Shown: positions 9,641 to 21,631 of the stretch, piece by piece
Position numbering within the stretch: the first letter of the stretch is position 1
Layout of the letters: each line of letters starts with the position of its first letter
Source of the DNA: Marthasterias glacialis
Taxonomy: Eukaryota > Echinodermata > Asteroidea > Forcipulatida > Asteriidae
Reading direction: 5' to 3'
Length of the DNA stretch: 64,000 nucleotides
Assembly (NCBI GenBank): GCA_911728455.2
Contig: OU452229.1
Coordinates: 11,510,878 to 11,574,877 of the forward strand
Translations under genes and position numbers: made by a program
The notes under the pieces: model-generated
Databases searched by the model: none
What the model saw: the letters and a program-made list of their open reading frames with translations, nothing else
Told to the model about the DNA's origin: nothing

Positions 9641-11280
9641 GAAACATTGTTTGTTTTGAGTGTGAGAGATTCCTAAGTGAACATGTAATAGATTGAATTA
9701 AGAAGAAGGCATTTGTAAGAGTAAATAGAACTGTCCGAATACTAATGTGGAGAATAGGGAAGTTTTGTTCGCGGTGTGTGTTCCGAACTTCTGTACCTAG
9801 TTCTACACTGTACTGCAGTGCTAACAGTACACTAACACTACAGTAACACAGTACAGTGACATGCATGCATACTGACTAGTGACAGCAGTGCCAGTATGTC
9901 AGTCAGTAGTGTAGTGCAATGACACACATAATCACATCCCACATAGGCATTTGCTAGCGGGCCGGAAGTGGTTCACAACGGCAGGGACATGTTGTTATTG
10001 TTAAAACCATTATGTATGAAGCCTTGACCTTGAAGGGGGAAAAGTCTCCATATCCGGCTGCCACTTTCTAAGGGATTTTTTAAATGATGTTGGGCTTTAT
10101 ATTTCACTTTTGTTAATATTCCTCTCAAGGAATTGTTAGCAAAAAGGGTAACTAGCCTATTGACCTAAAAAAAGGAACGTCAAGCGGACATTTCATCGCG
10201 CGGCCAGAACTTTCGTGCAGTCATGCCCAAACAAAATAAAATGGCGTTTAGCAAGTAGCGTTGTCAAGTCCAATGTAGACATGATGTTCCGCCATGGAGC
10301 ATATAAGTTTATCTACCGTGAAATCGTGAAAATGGACCTTATTTTTCATGATTTCGACACTGTAATTGTTCAAAGTGCCTGTTCCTCTCTGTATACATTC
10401 TGTAAACCTTAAAGATAAAGGTAAAGATATAATTTGACCTAAATTATAGGAAATAAATTGCCAGCCGGATACGGCATTTTTGCCTTGAAGGGTTCTTATT
10501 TCGAAAGTCTGTATTTTTTCTAAAATTTAGCATTCTTCTTTACCACTCTAGTGTAAAACTCCTACAAACAAAAAAACAGACCATTAAAAAAGTGAAGTGT
10601 TTCTGTACTGTCTGTGTGTGTTAGTTTCTGTTTAGTGACACTAAATTAGTGTTACTTGTGTTACTAGAGCTAGAGCATTGCCATTTGTATTATTATAAAA
10701 AAGACTATTATTTTTTAATGGATAGGGAACATACGTAATCCTCCAGACATTACATCGGTGTCCAGTCGCTGCTGGCCCTTTCAAAGCCCCACTTAAACGG
10801 AACTCAGTTCAGTGAGTAACCTAGTTTTGATTAATCTAGTTGAAACCTAGTTCAGTTGTAATAATCTTGACCCTTGATCCTCGTGACGGTCGAAGTTCTA
10901 AAAGGGATTGACCAAGGGCTTTGATCATCGTAGTTAGTGCTCAACCAACAAATACTTGTCGACGTGTAATCGTCGGCGTATAGCCTACTCGTGCCAACTT
11001 CTCATCCATGCCGTGCCAACTCATGCCTCCAGCCAACTCGTGCCTCCTGCCAAATTGTGCTCACCCTCAGTAAAGCGTCATTTTGTGATATTTTCTAAAT
11101 TCTTAACACTAACAGTACAAGTTGTAAAGGTGTCGCTTCATAAATTTTAAATGTTCTTATTTTCCCAACAGCTGTGTGAATTTTTGCCTTTTAAAATAAT
11201 TTCAATAAATAATTTCAGTTTTATTAAATATATTTGATTAATGGTTTAATAGAACTTTTTACTGTTGCTTGGCCAAATCT
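9641..11280. other. no recognised gene
   Basis: Contains short word repetition (ACAGTACACTAACACTACAGTAACACAG style) at 9790-9930 and a degenerate GCCAACTCRTGCC repeat at 10988-11060. Nothing coding is supported. Confidence 0.6.
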
Positions 11281-11284
11281 GAAT

Positions 11285-11454
11285 GCAGGCCTCAAATTAA
11301 CCCTTGGCACCGACAGCAATTGGCACGGTGCCCTGTGCTTTTGCTGTGGTGCCCTTTGCAAAGTTACAATACAAATTTACATTTTCCTCATAGAAGTGCC
11401 GCTTACCAGAGGAAAATTGCCATGCCCCTTCAAGAGCAAAGTTCAAGGCCTGTG
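11285..11454 (+). repeat. diverged copy of the CTCATAGAGGTGCC repeat
   Basis: Shares TTTCCTCATAGAAGTGCC, the following AGAGGAAAATTGCC and a CAAGGCCTG end with the repeats at 18590-18742 and 36226-36383. It is more diverged than those two. Confidence 0.5.
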
Positions 11455-11759
11455 AATCTTTCATTTTGGTTCAATAACTAGTTTTTTTCAATTATTTTGT
11501 TATTTTGTATATCAAGGTTTTATTCAAAATGAAAAATAATTTTAATCAAACAAATCAACTAAATTAGAAAACTAAAGGCCCTATGAAAACAGTCTCTCTT
11601 AAAAGGTTGTTGGTCCTAAAAAGGGCCAGTTGTATCACGACATAGTCTATTGTGATGTAGTCGCTGACTGCAGTGCAGGACCATTTAAATGGAGTCTGCC
11701 CTCTGCCCATCAGAGTCTCCCTTCATTAACCCTAACTAACTAGGACCATTTGCTCACAC

Positions 11760-12140
11760 ACAGCCCAAGTCCTACAATATCCTTCAGTCTGAGAGGGTAA
11801 AAAGACAGTAAAGCCCAAACCCTTCTGTATCCTTGTAATCCACATGGCATGACCCCTTTCCTTCAAAATCCTTTCAGCCCATGATAATCTGATAATTATA
11901 GTTTAGCCAAATTGCATATGACCCAAATCCTACTGTACTATACACTTTAGCAAAATTACATATGATCCTAATCCTTTAAAAACCTTCTTCATCAAATACA
12001 GCCTAAATTCCTACTTAATCCTTCCACAGCAGAAATACACTATGACCCAAATCCTTCAGGATCCTTCTCTACTGCAGTGGCCTAAAACCCCGAATCCTTC
12101 AAAATCCTTTGATTTGTGGGAAAGGAAATTGAAGGATTTG
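11760..12140. repeat. loose tandem repeat of AATCCTT words
   Basis: AAATCCTTC, ATCCTTC and TATGACCCAAATCC recur with a rough 60-70 bp period. It is too degenerate to define a unit. Confidence 0.5.
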
Positions 12141-12335
12141 GGTTGGTTAGGGTTGAAACTTCAATTTGTTGAGGTATTTTAATATCTACTGTGTCTTTTG
12201 GTCACTGCTTCTTCAACTTGTCTGCAGGAAACTGTGCTGGGACTATGTAATTAAAGTATTGTGTTTCTCACGGTTTTGTGGCCCTTTGGGCCAGGTGGAC
12301 ACAATGGAAATTGATGAGAACTTGCATTTTACATT

Positions 12336-12615
12336 CAGGTTAGCTTAGTGGTTTCTTTCCCTGCCTTTCACCTCTGTGGACCCCGGTTCGAATCCCGGAC
12401 TGGACCGGAGCCTTGCATGTGGATTGGTTTTTCAGTCCCTACCTGATTGTTAGGGTTTTCCCTATTTGGGGTTTTCCTCCCACATTCTAAAACTGAACAT
12501 TTCTTCTACATCTTCTCCACACTATCTTCAGGCCTACGGGTCACAGTGCAAGTCACTTTTGAGGGTCCCTTGGTTTCATTACCAGAAAGATATAATAAAA
12601 AATAATAGTAATACA
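12336..12615 (+). repeat. tRNA-derived SINE (family 1)
   Basis: Box A-like TAGCTTAGTGG near 12341 and box B GGTTCGAATCCC near 12386. The body has GGATTGGTTTTTCAGTCCCT and GGGTTTTCC, as in the copy at 30051, and the tail is TAATA-rich. Confidence 0.8.
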
Positions 12616-12921
12616 TGTACAGCTAAGTCTGAGGCGCAGAAAGTTTAGTTTATAGATCCCTTTCATGCCTTTTAGTAAAAAGACCATTTTCATATTCACA
12701 GCAGTGTTTTGTTATCCCCTAACAATACCCTGTCTACTCCAAACATGCCAAATGCTGTTTCTGAAAAGCGAAGTTCTTGAAATGTGAAAAAAAATTTTTT
12801 GGCAAAACTGCATTAAGGTGACTTGCAAATTCTGCCAATGTTTAAATATTCCAAAACTGGATATTCCCCGTTTTATTCCCATCCTGACACATTTTAGAAA
12901 GAAAGGTTAAATCTCAGTCTA

Positions 12922-13137
12922 AGGGCCATGTCACACGAGGCAATTTACAGGCAACCAGTTACAGGCAATCTTCAATAAGAGAAGGCATTCACATTTGAAT
13001 ATTCACCTCAATTTCTTGAGGATTGTAAGACACTGTTAGAAAAATAACTCCTGTGCTACCAAAGTGTTTCTTGTGCATGCAGTGCAGTTGGTTGCCTCCA
13101 AGTTGCCAGTAAAAATTGCCCCGTGTGACATGGCCCT
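12922..13137. mobile_element. MITE, AGGGCCATGTCACACG ends
   Basis: Terminal inverted repeats of about 25 bp with one mismatch: AGGGCCATGTCACACGAGGC at the left, its inverse ending GTGTGACATGGCCCT at the right. Inner blocks CAGGCAACC and GGTTGCCTCC are also inverted. It abuts the next element. Confidence 0.85.
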
Positions 13138-13138
13138 A

Positions 13139-13590
13139 AGGCTGTGTACGAATTTGGGGCTATGGCTACGACTTCCGCTGGATCGCCTGCATCGTCATTC
13201 ATTGATGGTGTGTCCCATTTAAGGTCCGAATGTTTAACACCAAGAATTCGAGCAGTTGTTGTTTCTTCTAGTACATTAGTGGTTTTCAAAAAGCTGACAG
13301 TCCTCACAGAGCACTTGTCTGAGTTGAGTGTCCTGGTTTTCTGAAGGCTTAGTATTGGTTGAGATCATGTTGCATGGTGAGTTTCCTGGGTTTTGGTGGT
13401 GCATTGGACGAGTATGAGGTCGTCCACATACTGCCAGTGGATAGAAGATAACAGCTCAGCAACGTCATTGACTTTGGCCATGAAAATTACAGGGCCAAGA
13501 CGAAGTACAAGTATAGGAAGTCCGTAGCAACACCCTTAGCAACAGCCATTGCCTTACCCATACATGTAGCTGCCAGTTTGGATACGGCCT
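13139..13590. mobile_element. MITE (GGCYGTGT.CGAAT family) interrupted by a LINE fragment
   Basis: The left part (GGCTGTGTACGAATTTGGGG to about 13205) and right part (AGTATAGGAAGTCC to GGATACGGCCT) match the contiguous copies at 51430-51592 and 62835-62975. About 300 bases of foreign sequence, including reverse transcriptase coding, separate the halves. Confidence 0.7.
13200..13550 (-). pseudogene. non-LTR retrotransposon reverse transcriptase fragment
   Basis: The minus strand translates to LGPVIFMAKVND, then HWQYVDDLILV, then LNSDKC and ILGVKHSDLKW. YVDD (codons at 13429-13440) is the polymerase catalytic motif, and LGPxxF/ND before it and LGVxxSDLKW after it are in the order seen in LINE reverse transcriptases. 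One in-frame stop (13365-13367) lies between the YVDD and LNSDKC blocks. The rest of the element is absent, so it is a dead fragment inside a MITE. Confidence 0.75.
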
Positions 13591-14099
13591 AATTACTTAA
13601 AATGCCTCGTCTCGAGATTCTGTCTTGCATTACAGCAATATACATGAAAGTCTGTGTCTTGTTTTTGTACTCAGTTTTAATTGGAAAATCTTGCAGTCAG
13701 CCTTGAAAAAGAAAAACATTGTTATTGCAGCTATGTCAGACCGAAGTCGATGAAAATGTGAGAAACCAGTGGGGAATGACTGGCATTCCAGATTTATTAT
13801 TGTACATGTGCATTATGTTTTCAAAAGGATTTCAATATTGGAATTCATTGACGACTGTATGCCGTCTGTTCGCTAACCTTATCACATCAGTGTAGGGGTA
13901 AAAACAAAAAAAATCATCATATTCGTTTAATATTCCTCATGCAATTAATGCATCGTTTGAATAGACTGTGCAAGTCTCGTGCATATTCGATTTTTCGGGA
14001 CCAGGATTTTTCTCAACTATATGGAGTTATACATATGCGTCTGACTGGCTCCCCGAACAAAAAATCGACAAAACAGGGAGACCTACATATATGATTAGG

Positions 14100-14176
14100 G
14101 CTAGATTGATGTAGCTCAGTTGGTAGAGCATCGGTACGTTTATCCGTAGGTCGCAGGTTCAGATGCCGTTCTAGTC
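14100..14176 (+). repeat. tRNA-like pseudogene or SINE head
   Basis: Contains the D-arm-like TAGCTCAGTTGGTAGAGC and a TC-arm-like GGTTCAGATGCC, and the ends GCTAGA and TCTAGT can pair. Five extra bases precede the D arm and the T arm is poorly paired, so a working tRNA is unlikely. Confidence 0.5.
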
Positions 14177-14280
14177 AATTTTTCTTTCTTCACCTCCGAA
14201 TTGAAAGTGAAAACATCAAAACAGTTTATAAGGAACTATAATTAAATAGTAAACTTGCGGGTACAACCATGTAAATTCAA

Positions 14281-14400
14281 CACTTTTAGGAAGGAGCGGT
14301 GGCTCTGAGAAGAGCTGTTGTGGTCTCGACGTTTCGAACAGTATGCTCTGTTCGTCTTCAGGAGAATGCCGGGCTGCTGATGATGGTGGTGCTTAAGTAG
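14281..14400. repeat. structured repeat: two hairpins, possible Penelope-like or hammerhead-related fragment
   Basis: GCTCTGAGAAGAGC (14302-14315, GAGA loop) and CGAACAGTATGCTCTGTTCG (14335-14354) are hairpins. A diverged copy of both lies at 63320-63395. The minus strand reads CTGAAGA, stem, CGAAAC, close to a hammerhead core, but the fit is not exact. Confidence 0.45.
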
Positions 14401-14601
14401 GGCTACTGGGATGCACATTCTTGGCGGGAAGGGTCCAAGTGAATATGGGTGTGAATATCAAATCAGCTCTGATGTCTAAACTATTACAGCCATCCAAACC
14501 TTGTTTGGCATGGGGGACACTAGGACCTGAATACACAATATAGTTTTCAAATTTTGAAATTTCATGTTCAGCTTTTCTGACTGTGTGGGTTGATTACCAC
14601 C

Positions 14602-16671
14602 GTGACTGACATTACAAAATGCGACGCAATCAAAAAATGTCAAACATGTTTTTAAAATTTCTCTTCAAGTTAAAAGTGCTACAGATCTGAATCCATATAA
14701 ACATTATAGCTCATAGGGGAACTGATGCAGATAAAAAGATGGAAACTACTCTTTATGATTTTTTAAATAATTATGCAAATTAATCTCTGTGACTGACATT
14801 ACTGTGACTGACATTACGCATTAGATTCGCAACTCCTGCTCACAGTAAAAACAATTTGACACTAAAATGATAAACTTTCTGTCAACTAGAGGAGAATCAA
14901 TTAATTGCTTGTGCTTTATTTGAAGGAGCAATCATAATTTTAAGATGTTTAAAGGTTGGAACATGCATTAAATGTCATAAAATGTATAAAATACATTTCT
15001 TGCATAAAATGGCAAATGCTGTAAACATAACACTTTACAAGCTACCTTTTTTTATCATTTTGAATTTGGTGAAATGAATAAAGAACAAATGGGTGCCCCC
15101 CTTTTTCATAAAATAGTCTTTTTGAGTAAAATACCAGAAGTTCCTTTTCACATGCATGAAATAATTTAGAGTAGATAAGACATGTAAAATTGCTATTTCA
15201 CAAATATTCAAGCATTGTTGTAACTTGTCTTGGGATACATGCAGCATGACTGCTAAACATATAATGCTTAGATTTGTTTACACATGTACTTTCCCCTCTT
15301 AGCCAATGAGCAACAGTCAACATGGTCAGGTATAACATTCTAGCCCCCCCCCCCCCCCATTTGCAGTGCACCAATTGCTAAAAATATTTAATATTATATT
15401 TTATAGAATATTTAATAAAACTGATCTCTAAAATGTACTTTGCTCAACGGTCTAAGTTAATACATTTTGTACTACATGTTCTGTACGTGATGTACATGTA
15501 TAGTACCAAGCACTAACATTGTCAGATTGTGGGCAGGTTTTAAGACATTTTGTTAGCATATTCTTATTTTAAAAATCTATTACACATTACTTTGGGTTGA
15601 ACCACCCTCCCCACACCACTACAGCTTGGATGTGTAGTGGATCATTTTATATACTTAAAAGTCTTTACAATACTAAATCATACAAGTAAAATACTCCACT
15701 CTACTCAACAGATCAGTCTTTCCAATCAAACCAGCACTCTGTATCCATCCAGTCAATGTTGTCAGGTTGTGTTGTTGATGTCATGATGGAGAGATGCTAG
15801 TTTGTTGGTGTGCAACAATTCACCTACAATATACGTCTGTACTTTCTTGAAAGTCATCAAAGTTATAATGCTTGGGGCATTAACAAAAACTGGTGCTTCC
15901 AGCTTGGGATTTTGTCTCTGGTGTAGTGTACATGTATTTTGTCCCCTCTCAGTGGCCACTTCCAGTACATGTACAATGTACATGTACACACGTGTATGCA
16001 CCAGCTCTCACTATTACACTGACAATGCAAAGTTGTCATTTGGACACAATCAACTTTTTGCTGCATTTCGCCTGTCTCTCTGCTGCTGTCTTTGGCATCC
16101 TCCTTACACTCAATTAGAAAACCTGTGTATTGTGGGACTCTTACATGTATGTCCCTGTTTAAAAAGAAAAGTGTTGTCTGAAATTAATTTTCCTTCAATC
16201 AAATGAAAACATTCAAGTCAAATAATGTGTCTTACATGTCAATGGGGTGCATTTCACCCAAAACACCATTAATTATTCACTTGTGTACTTGCATATAACA
16301 CACATGATGGTGGATTAAATTAAAAATACAAACTATGATGGATCTTAGAGCATTGTTTTAGAATTAATGAGCTTCATTAAGTTGTATGATGGGTAATAGG
16401 TAAGCTGTCAGCCAATCCACTGTTCAAAATTTCTTCCATTGACTGACGTAATATACGTGACTGACATTACAATATCGTGACTGACATTACATGTGACTGA
16501 CATTACACTTTTGTTTAACTGATCAAATCTTTAAATAAAAATTTTTTGCCCACTTGATAACATCATAGCACTTCCCACACCCCATACTAAGAAAATAATG
16601 AAAGGCAGATTTTAATTGTTATCCTGTATGTTTTTATGGGAAAAATAAATGTTTTTTGTGACTGACATTAC
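14602..16671. repeat. segment bounded by clusters of an exact 14-mer
   Basis: GTGACTGACATTAC occurs exactly at 14602, 14789, 14804, 16457, 16477, 16493 and 16658, all in the same orientation, three at the left and four at the right of about 1.6 kb without it. The interior has a poly-C run at 15345 and no credible coding. A non-autonomous element is possible, but no inverted termini were found. Confidence 0.6.
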
Positions 16672-17351
16672 GTTAAGCCTAAGTGTTATTTTGACGGCAC
16701 ATCCTGGGTAGCTATAACACTAATTTCATTTTTCAAAAGTTATTTTCCTAAAATAGACAAGTTGTTAACAAGTGTTGTTATTTTAACACAAACATTTATT
16801 ACATATCAATAGACTAACTGAATAATAACAAAATATTTAAGTTTGGTGTTCTTACCAACGATTGGCGACATAATTGTAGTGACATCTTCCGAGTGCTGTA
16901 ACTTACAAAATAGTTGGTCCAGAACAATTGTTTTAGTATTTCTAGAAACTGCAAAATACACCCTGTCGATTTTGCAAAAGATATTTGAACAAAGATCATT
17001 TTGAAAATTTGACCCTCGTGTCGCACTTGCGTGGAATTGCCCTAATGTATATTGTACACAATACAGTTTCTGAAATGAGGTTATTAAACATGTATCGCTA
17101 CATGTACTGTATATCCTCTTCGGGATCAACTGGGGGCTATTTATAGATTAGGCATTGGCAATGAAGGGGGCGGGGGGAGATACAGTGTATGGGCAAATGG
17201 TGTCCTAGTTAGTCTTCAATTACATTGTAGCCAACCAGATCAATAATGATCTTGAATAGTGAATGGTAGTTACAACGTTTCGTACTCAATAGTGGTGCAC
17301 CAGTTTCTCCTTACAAAGGGCATCTCAATTAGACTCCTTACTTCCAAGAAC

Positions 17352-17774
17352 AATAATGATAATGATAATGATGAACACTTACAAAACGCCAGTATCCGCC
17401 ACAGATGGGCGCTCATGGCGCTGATATTCATACTGTTTATTACGAAAGGTATGCAGAGTTATGTATTTTATATGAGACCTATTTTATGTACACTTTGTAA
17501 AGTTTTACAAAGGGCACATGGCGCAATCTACAGCCAACTATGCCAGAAACACAGGGGCAAACCCCTTCTCTTAACGATAAGTGCACTGGGTTCTTTTACA
17601 TGCAATTACACAACACACGGGATCATCAGCTTTACGTGTCATCCAAAGGACAAAACAATAATGGTTAAACACTATAAATGTCTTGCTGAAGGTCACAAGT
17701 GTCATGACCGGGACTTGAATCCACACTGCTGATCAGCAGACCACCAGAGCCAGCTATGCCAGTGTGCACACGCC
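17352..17774 (-). repeat. tRNA-derived SINE (family 2), nearly full length
   Basis: Read on the minus strand, a tRNA-like head ending in TTCAAGTCCCGGTCATGACA is followed by CTTCAGCAAGACA, AAAAGAACCCAGTGCACTTA and a terminal ATTATC-type tail. It matches the copies at 49908 and 1646. A 157-codon plus-strand frame crosses it and is an accident. Confidence 0.8.
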
Positions 17775-18589
17775 ATGATTAGTTATTTTAATTTGTTAAA
17801 TATTTAACTGTGTTGTTTTTTATTCATTTTCGTCCGTGTTTTCATATTAAAAACAAAATATATATTTGTTTAATTATTTCTTTTTAGGGGAGGTTGCTAA
17901 ATTTTTTATTTATTTGTTATTATCGCCCAAACTTTCTGCATATCAGCCTGATTTGCTAGCTTGTGAATGGGGAGAACCCTGATGTAACAGCATCTAACAC
18001 AACTTCAGGCAAGCCCCTTTAAAATTCCCTCCTGCTTAAAGTTCAAGGCCCACCAATGTAGTTTGATTGGTGAAATCAATGAAATTAACATCTAGTTACT
18101 CAGACTTTTAATTGAAAAATCTCCCGGTCAGCCTTGAAGAATGGAATATCAATAAGCTGTCAAATAACACGCCGGTTTTAGCGAGGTCTACTCTCTCACA
18201 TGTAAAGGCTGAGCAATCTTCAAGCCCTGTGAACAGGTAAAGCCGGCCTGGCTGTAGATGGAACAGCTGTACCCCTATGGCAAAGAGAACATAGTTTTAA
18301 GGCAGTGCGACATCAAATAAGGATTATTGTTGTGCTCAGCGAGGGGGATACGTGCTTGAAGATTGACCCGAAGAAAGCAGCTGGAAACATGCTGTTGAGT
18401 TATACATGCATTAGGAAAACCTGTAATGCCATTGCTCTTATTATCAATTAGGCCTACATATTGGAATACTCTCTTGAACAATTACAGTGTAGATTGAAAA
18501 TCACTCTAAATAGATTGAAAATCACTCTTTTTGATTGAGGCCAGGGACAAATCTTCTGCAGTTTGACCCTGCTTTCAATTGAATAGAGT

Positions 18590-18742
18590 AAATTTCAATT
18601 GCCTCCATTGCCCCTGGTCATTGCCTTGATGCCCTTGAAATGTTCCAATAGGAATTTGCAATTTCCTCATAGAGGTGCCCTTTATCCAGAAGAAAATGCC
18701 TTGGTGCCCTCGCCCTTTTAAGAACGAAGCAATCAGGCCTGG
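18590..18742 (+). repeat. interspersed repeat (TTGCCCCTGGTCATTGCC)
   Basis: Close copy of 36226-36383: CAATTGCCTCCATTGCCCCT, then TTTCCTCATAGAGGTGCC and GAACGAAGCAATCAGGCCTG. No inverted ends seen. A partial minus-strand copy is at 29365-29450. Confidence 0.75.
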
Positions 18743-21418
18743 TTATAGGATGAGTGCTGGCACCATCAGGGGTTCTACACAGAGTTACAACATGTTATTC
18801 ATACATCTGAAAGTTGCCAAATAAACAGGTTGTCATAGACTTCACCATTACAGTCTTACATTTTTACTTGTAGGATGCTAATTAAACCCACCATTTGACC
18901 ATTTAGTATCAGTCATTATGACAACTGGCAGGGCTTAAATATGGGGTGGGGGGCGAGAATCCACAAGACCGTAGGGCTTGTAGCTCAAGTTGTTTACTGA
19001 ACTGGATCACATTATTTTTTTGGTACAAGACCAGAATTGAAATAAGAAGGGAAAAAACAATTCTTACACAGTTTAACATTTTGATCTGTCTGAATTTGAA
19101 CAAGGCGCACTAAGATAAGATTTATTTCATTTGTATTATGGGTAAGTACAATGTATTCTTCAGTGCTCAACAGAACTGAAAGATACAAAATGTATTTTGT
19201 CAGACTGAAAGTCAACATTTGAATAAAAACACAAGACTACCGGACGTGTCCACGCGTGAGTTTACTGTCCCAACGCTAAAATCACTAGCCTCGGGGCCTC
19301 TGGTCCAGTGTAATTTGCGAGCCCTGCAACTTTAACCATCTGCCCATATTTTCAGCAGACGTATTGTACATTTTACATACAGGTATATCAAGATGTCTAG
19401 GCAGTGTATCCGAGAGAACAAGTACTAGAATTCAGACACTGTACTGGAGTGGTAATTCTTAAAGAAATTAGTATAAATTATCAATGTGAAAATTAACTTA
19501 TTATGAAGTCCATGGTGCTGCCAACGTAACTACGCAAAAGCTTGCCCCGAATCATGTGACATAGCAACTGTCTCTTTAGTCTGAGGAATTCAAATTTAAG
19601 TGGCGACTTGTGACTAAGCAAGTCATTGAAATAAACTCCATAGAACATGCACTAATTTCCTCAAAAAAACGTGTACTTTTTTGGTGTAATTTTTCAACAA
19701 AAACATTACCAGTACCACTGAATTTGATGAATTATTCACAGGTTGGTTGTACATGGATGGTGTATTGATGAAAAATTAGTTTTTTCTTCAAACTAACTAC
19801 TGTCTGTTCAACCATCCAATTTGATTTTGGATGGTACACTATGGTGTGAATCCTAAGTGTAGTCTTGGTATCAGACTTTGATTTTCATATATACTACACA
19901 AGCCATTAAATGCCAGCAACACGAGAGTCAGCTGGATGATGCCAGTGGGTATTGTTATGAAAATCCGACTTATTTCCTAAACTTTGACAGATGGGTTTCT
20001 CTTCTTCTTTTTTTGAAGTCGTACCCTCTATCAATCAGTCGCATTGTAAGTCCGACAGCTTCCTTTTAAAAAATGCAATACGAGTTTCATCTTCCTTCTG
20101 ATAATTATTTCCATCACAATTACTGCCATATGTGCAAGAAAATTTCTTATTTCACTTTGCCAGATTGAAGCAAGCGCGTAAATAAAGGTGCCAGAAATTC
20201 TTGACAAAACATCGCAGTTAATTGTTATTTTTTCTTGAAAATGTTACCCCTTATTTAATTAAATCTTTTCAGAATGATGTTTTTATTGAACTAAATGAAG
20301 ATTGAAATAAAAGTTACTCTTCTAAAAAACAATTGTTTATCATCCTTTTAATTTAGCTCTCTCTCAATAACAACACTTCCCCCCTTCAACCTTTGATCTC
20401 CAAAATTGGGAATCTGACAATATGCGAAGCGCAAACCATGCACAGGAACTTGCGTTGAGAGCAGTCCTATCTATTATTAATATGTGTTGTTCCTCCTGCA
20501 TCCTTTCTTCATCTGCTTTGAGAGAAAGATCTAAATAATTCTGACAGTCCGCCGTGGGTAATAAAGATCATAATAATGCGAGTTGACACTTTGCCGTTTG
20601 GCCGTTAGAATTGGCAATTTTTCTAGACACGCTGAAATTGTCTGGAAGTGGGAGATTGTCTTTCTCCGCTGCTGAGCTCATAAATGATTCTACCTTGAAT
20701 CTACACTCTTTTTTTTACATGATACATTTTCTTTCCTCTTCATAAGAGGAGAAAGACTTCTTTTTTTTCAAGGATAGGCTTTATTACTTTAACTTTAAAT
20801 ATAAAGTGAGAACTTCTTAAAATCAACACATGAAGATTTCAAGAGTTTCTTTGAACAATTCTGACTGTGTAATGAATCACTGTGTAGTTATTTTGTTCAA
20901 ATTGATTTGTCATATTTCATTGATTGGCATCCAGTTTTGTTCCCCACGCTCTGCCTCAAAAACACTCACTCTGAGAGTACAACTCTAAGCTGTCTACCAT
21001 GTTGATTATTCTTTTTCTTTGCAAATCTCTCCTTCCCCACTGCCCATAAATATGGCTGTGCAGTGTGGAGCCTGTTTTTTAGGACCTGTGTCTTTTACTC
21101 CGTCAGCAAAAGCATTTATTGCAGCAAAATCTGGACCAAGCTCACCGAGGCCCTATTTCATAGAGCTGCTTTAAAAGCACTAAAAGTAGCTAAGCCCAAC
21201 AAAATTATGCTTTCCAGAGTAAGGTCACCAGCCAAAATACTGTTTCTTAAGTACCATTTTTTTTTACTGGTACCCTACTCATTTCTGCATAGCAGAAAAT
21301 TGTTAAGCAATATTTTGTTTTGCTTAAGCAGCTCCATGAAATACTGTACATCATATTAGACTCACCAGTTCCTTCACTCCTGAATGCTTGTGTGTTTCAG
21401 GAGGGCTTACCACTAGCC
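18743..21418. other. no recognised gene
   Basis: AT-rich sequence. A partial copy of the GCTTAAGCA repeat (as at 38644) lies at about 21160-21350. No frame with protein-like composition stands out. Confidence 0.6.
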
Positions 21419-21631
21419 CCAACAGTCCCTATTCCGTCAAACTCCAACAGCAGGTTTTGTTGGGTTGTGTTGGACTGGGTAGTGGATGAGTAAACTGATC
21501 ATGCTTTACATGGGTCAGGCATACCACCGTAATCAGAGTACCACACTTTGGGTGTTGAGTTACCATGTGGTGTTGGAATTTTTTAGAGTGGGGAAGGATC
21601 CTAGTAAATCACTTTGGGGAGTTAGGGCTAG
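21419..21631. mobile_element. MITE-like repeat (AACAGTCCCTATTCC / GGATCCTAGTAAATCAC)
   Basis: About 200 bp repeated in inverse orientation at 25700-25911 and in diverged form at about 62985-63206. Shared blocks are AACAGTCCCTATTCC, GTAATCAGAGTACCACA and GGGGAAGGATCCTAGTAAAT. Confidence 0.75.

Noticed and set aside
14100-14176. tRNA gene
   Set aside because: Good D-arm sequence but extra bases before it and a badly paired T arm; better as a tRNA-derived fragment.
15802-16206. 134-codon plus-strand frame rich in Cys, Tyr and Thr
   Set aside because: Composition follows TACATGTA-type simple sequence; no domain or splice context.
17259-17732. 157-codon plus-strand frame
   Set aside because: Most of it is a SINE read backwards.
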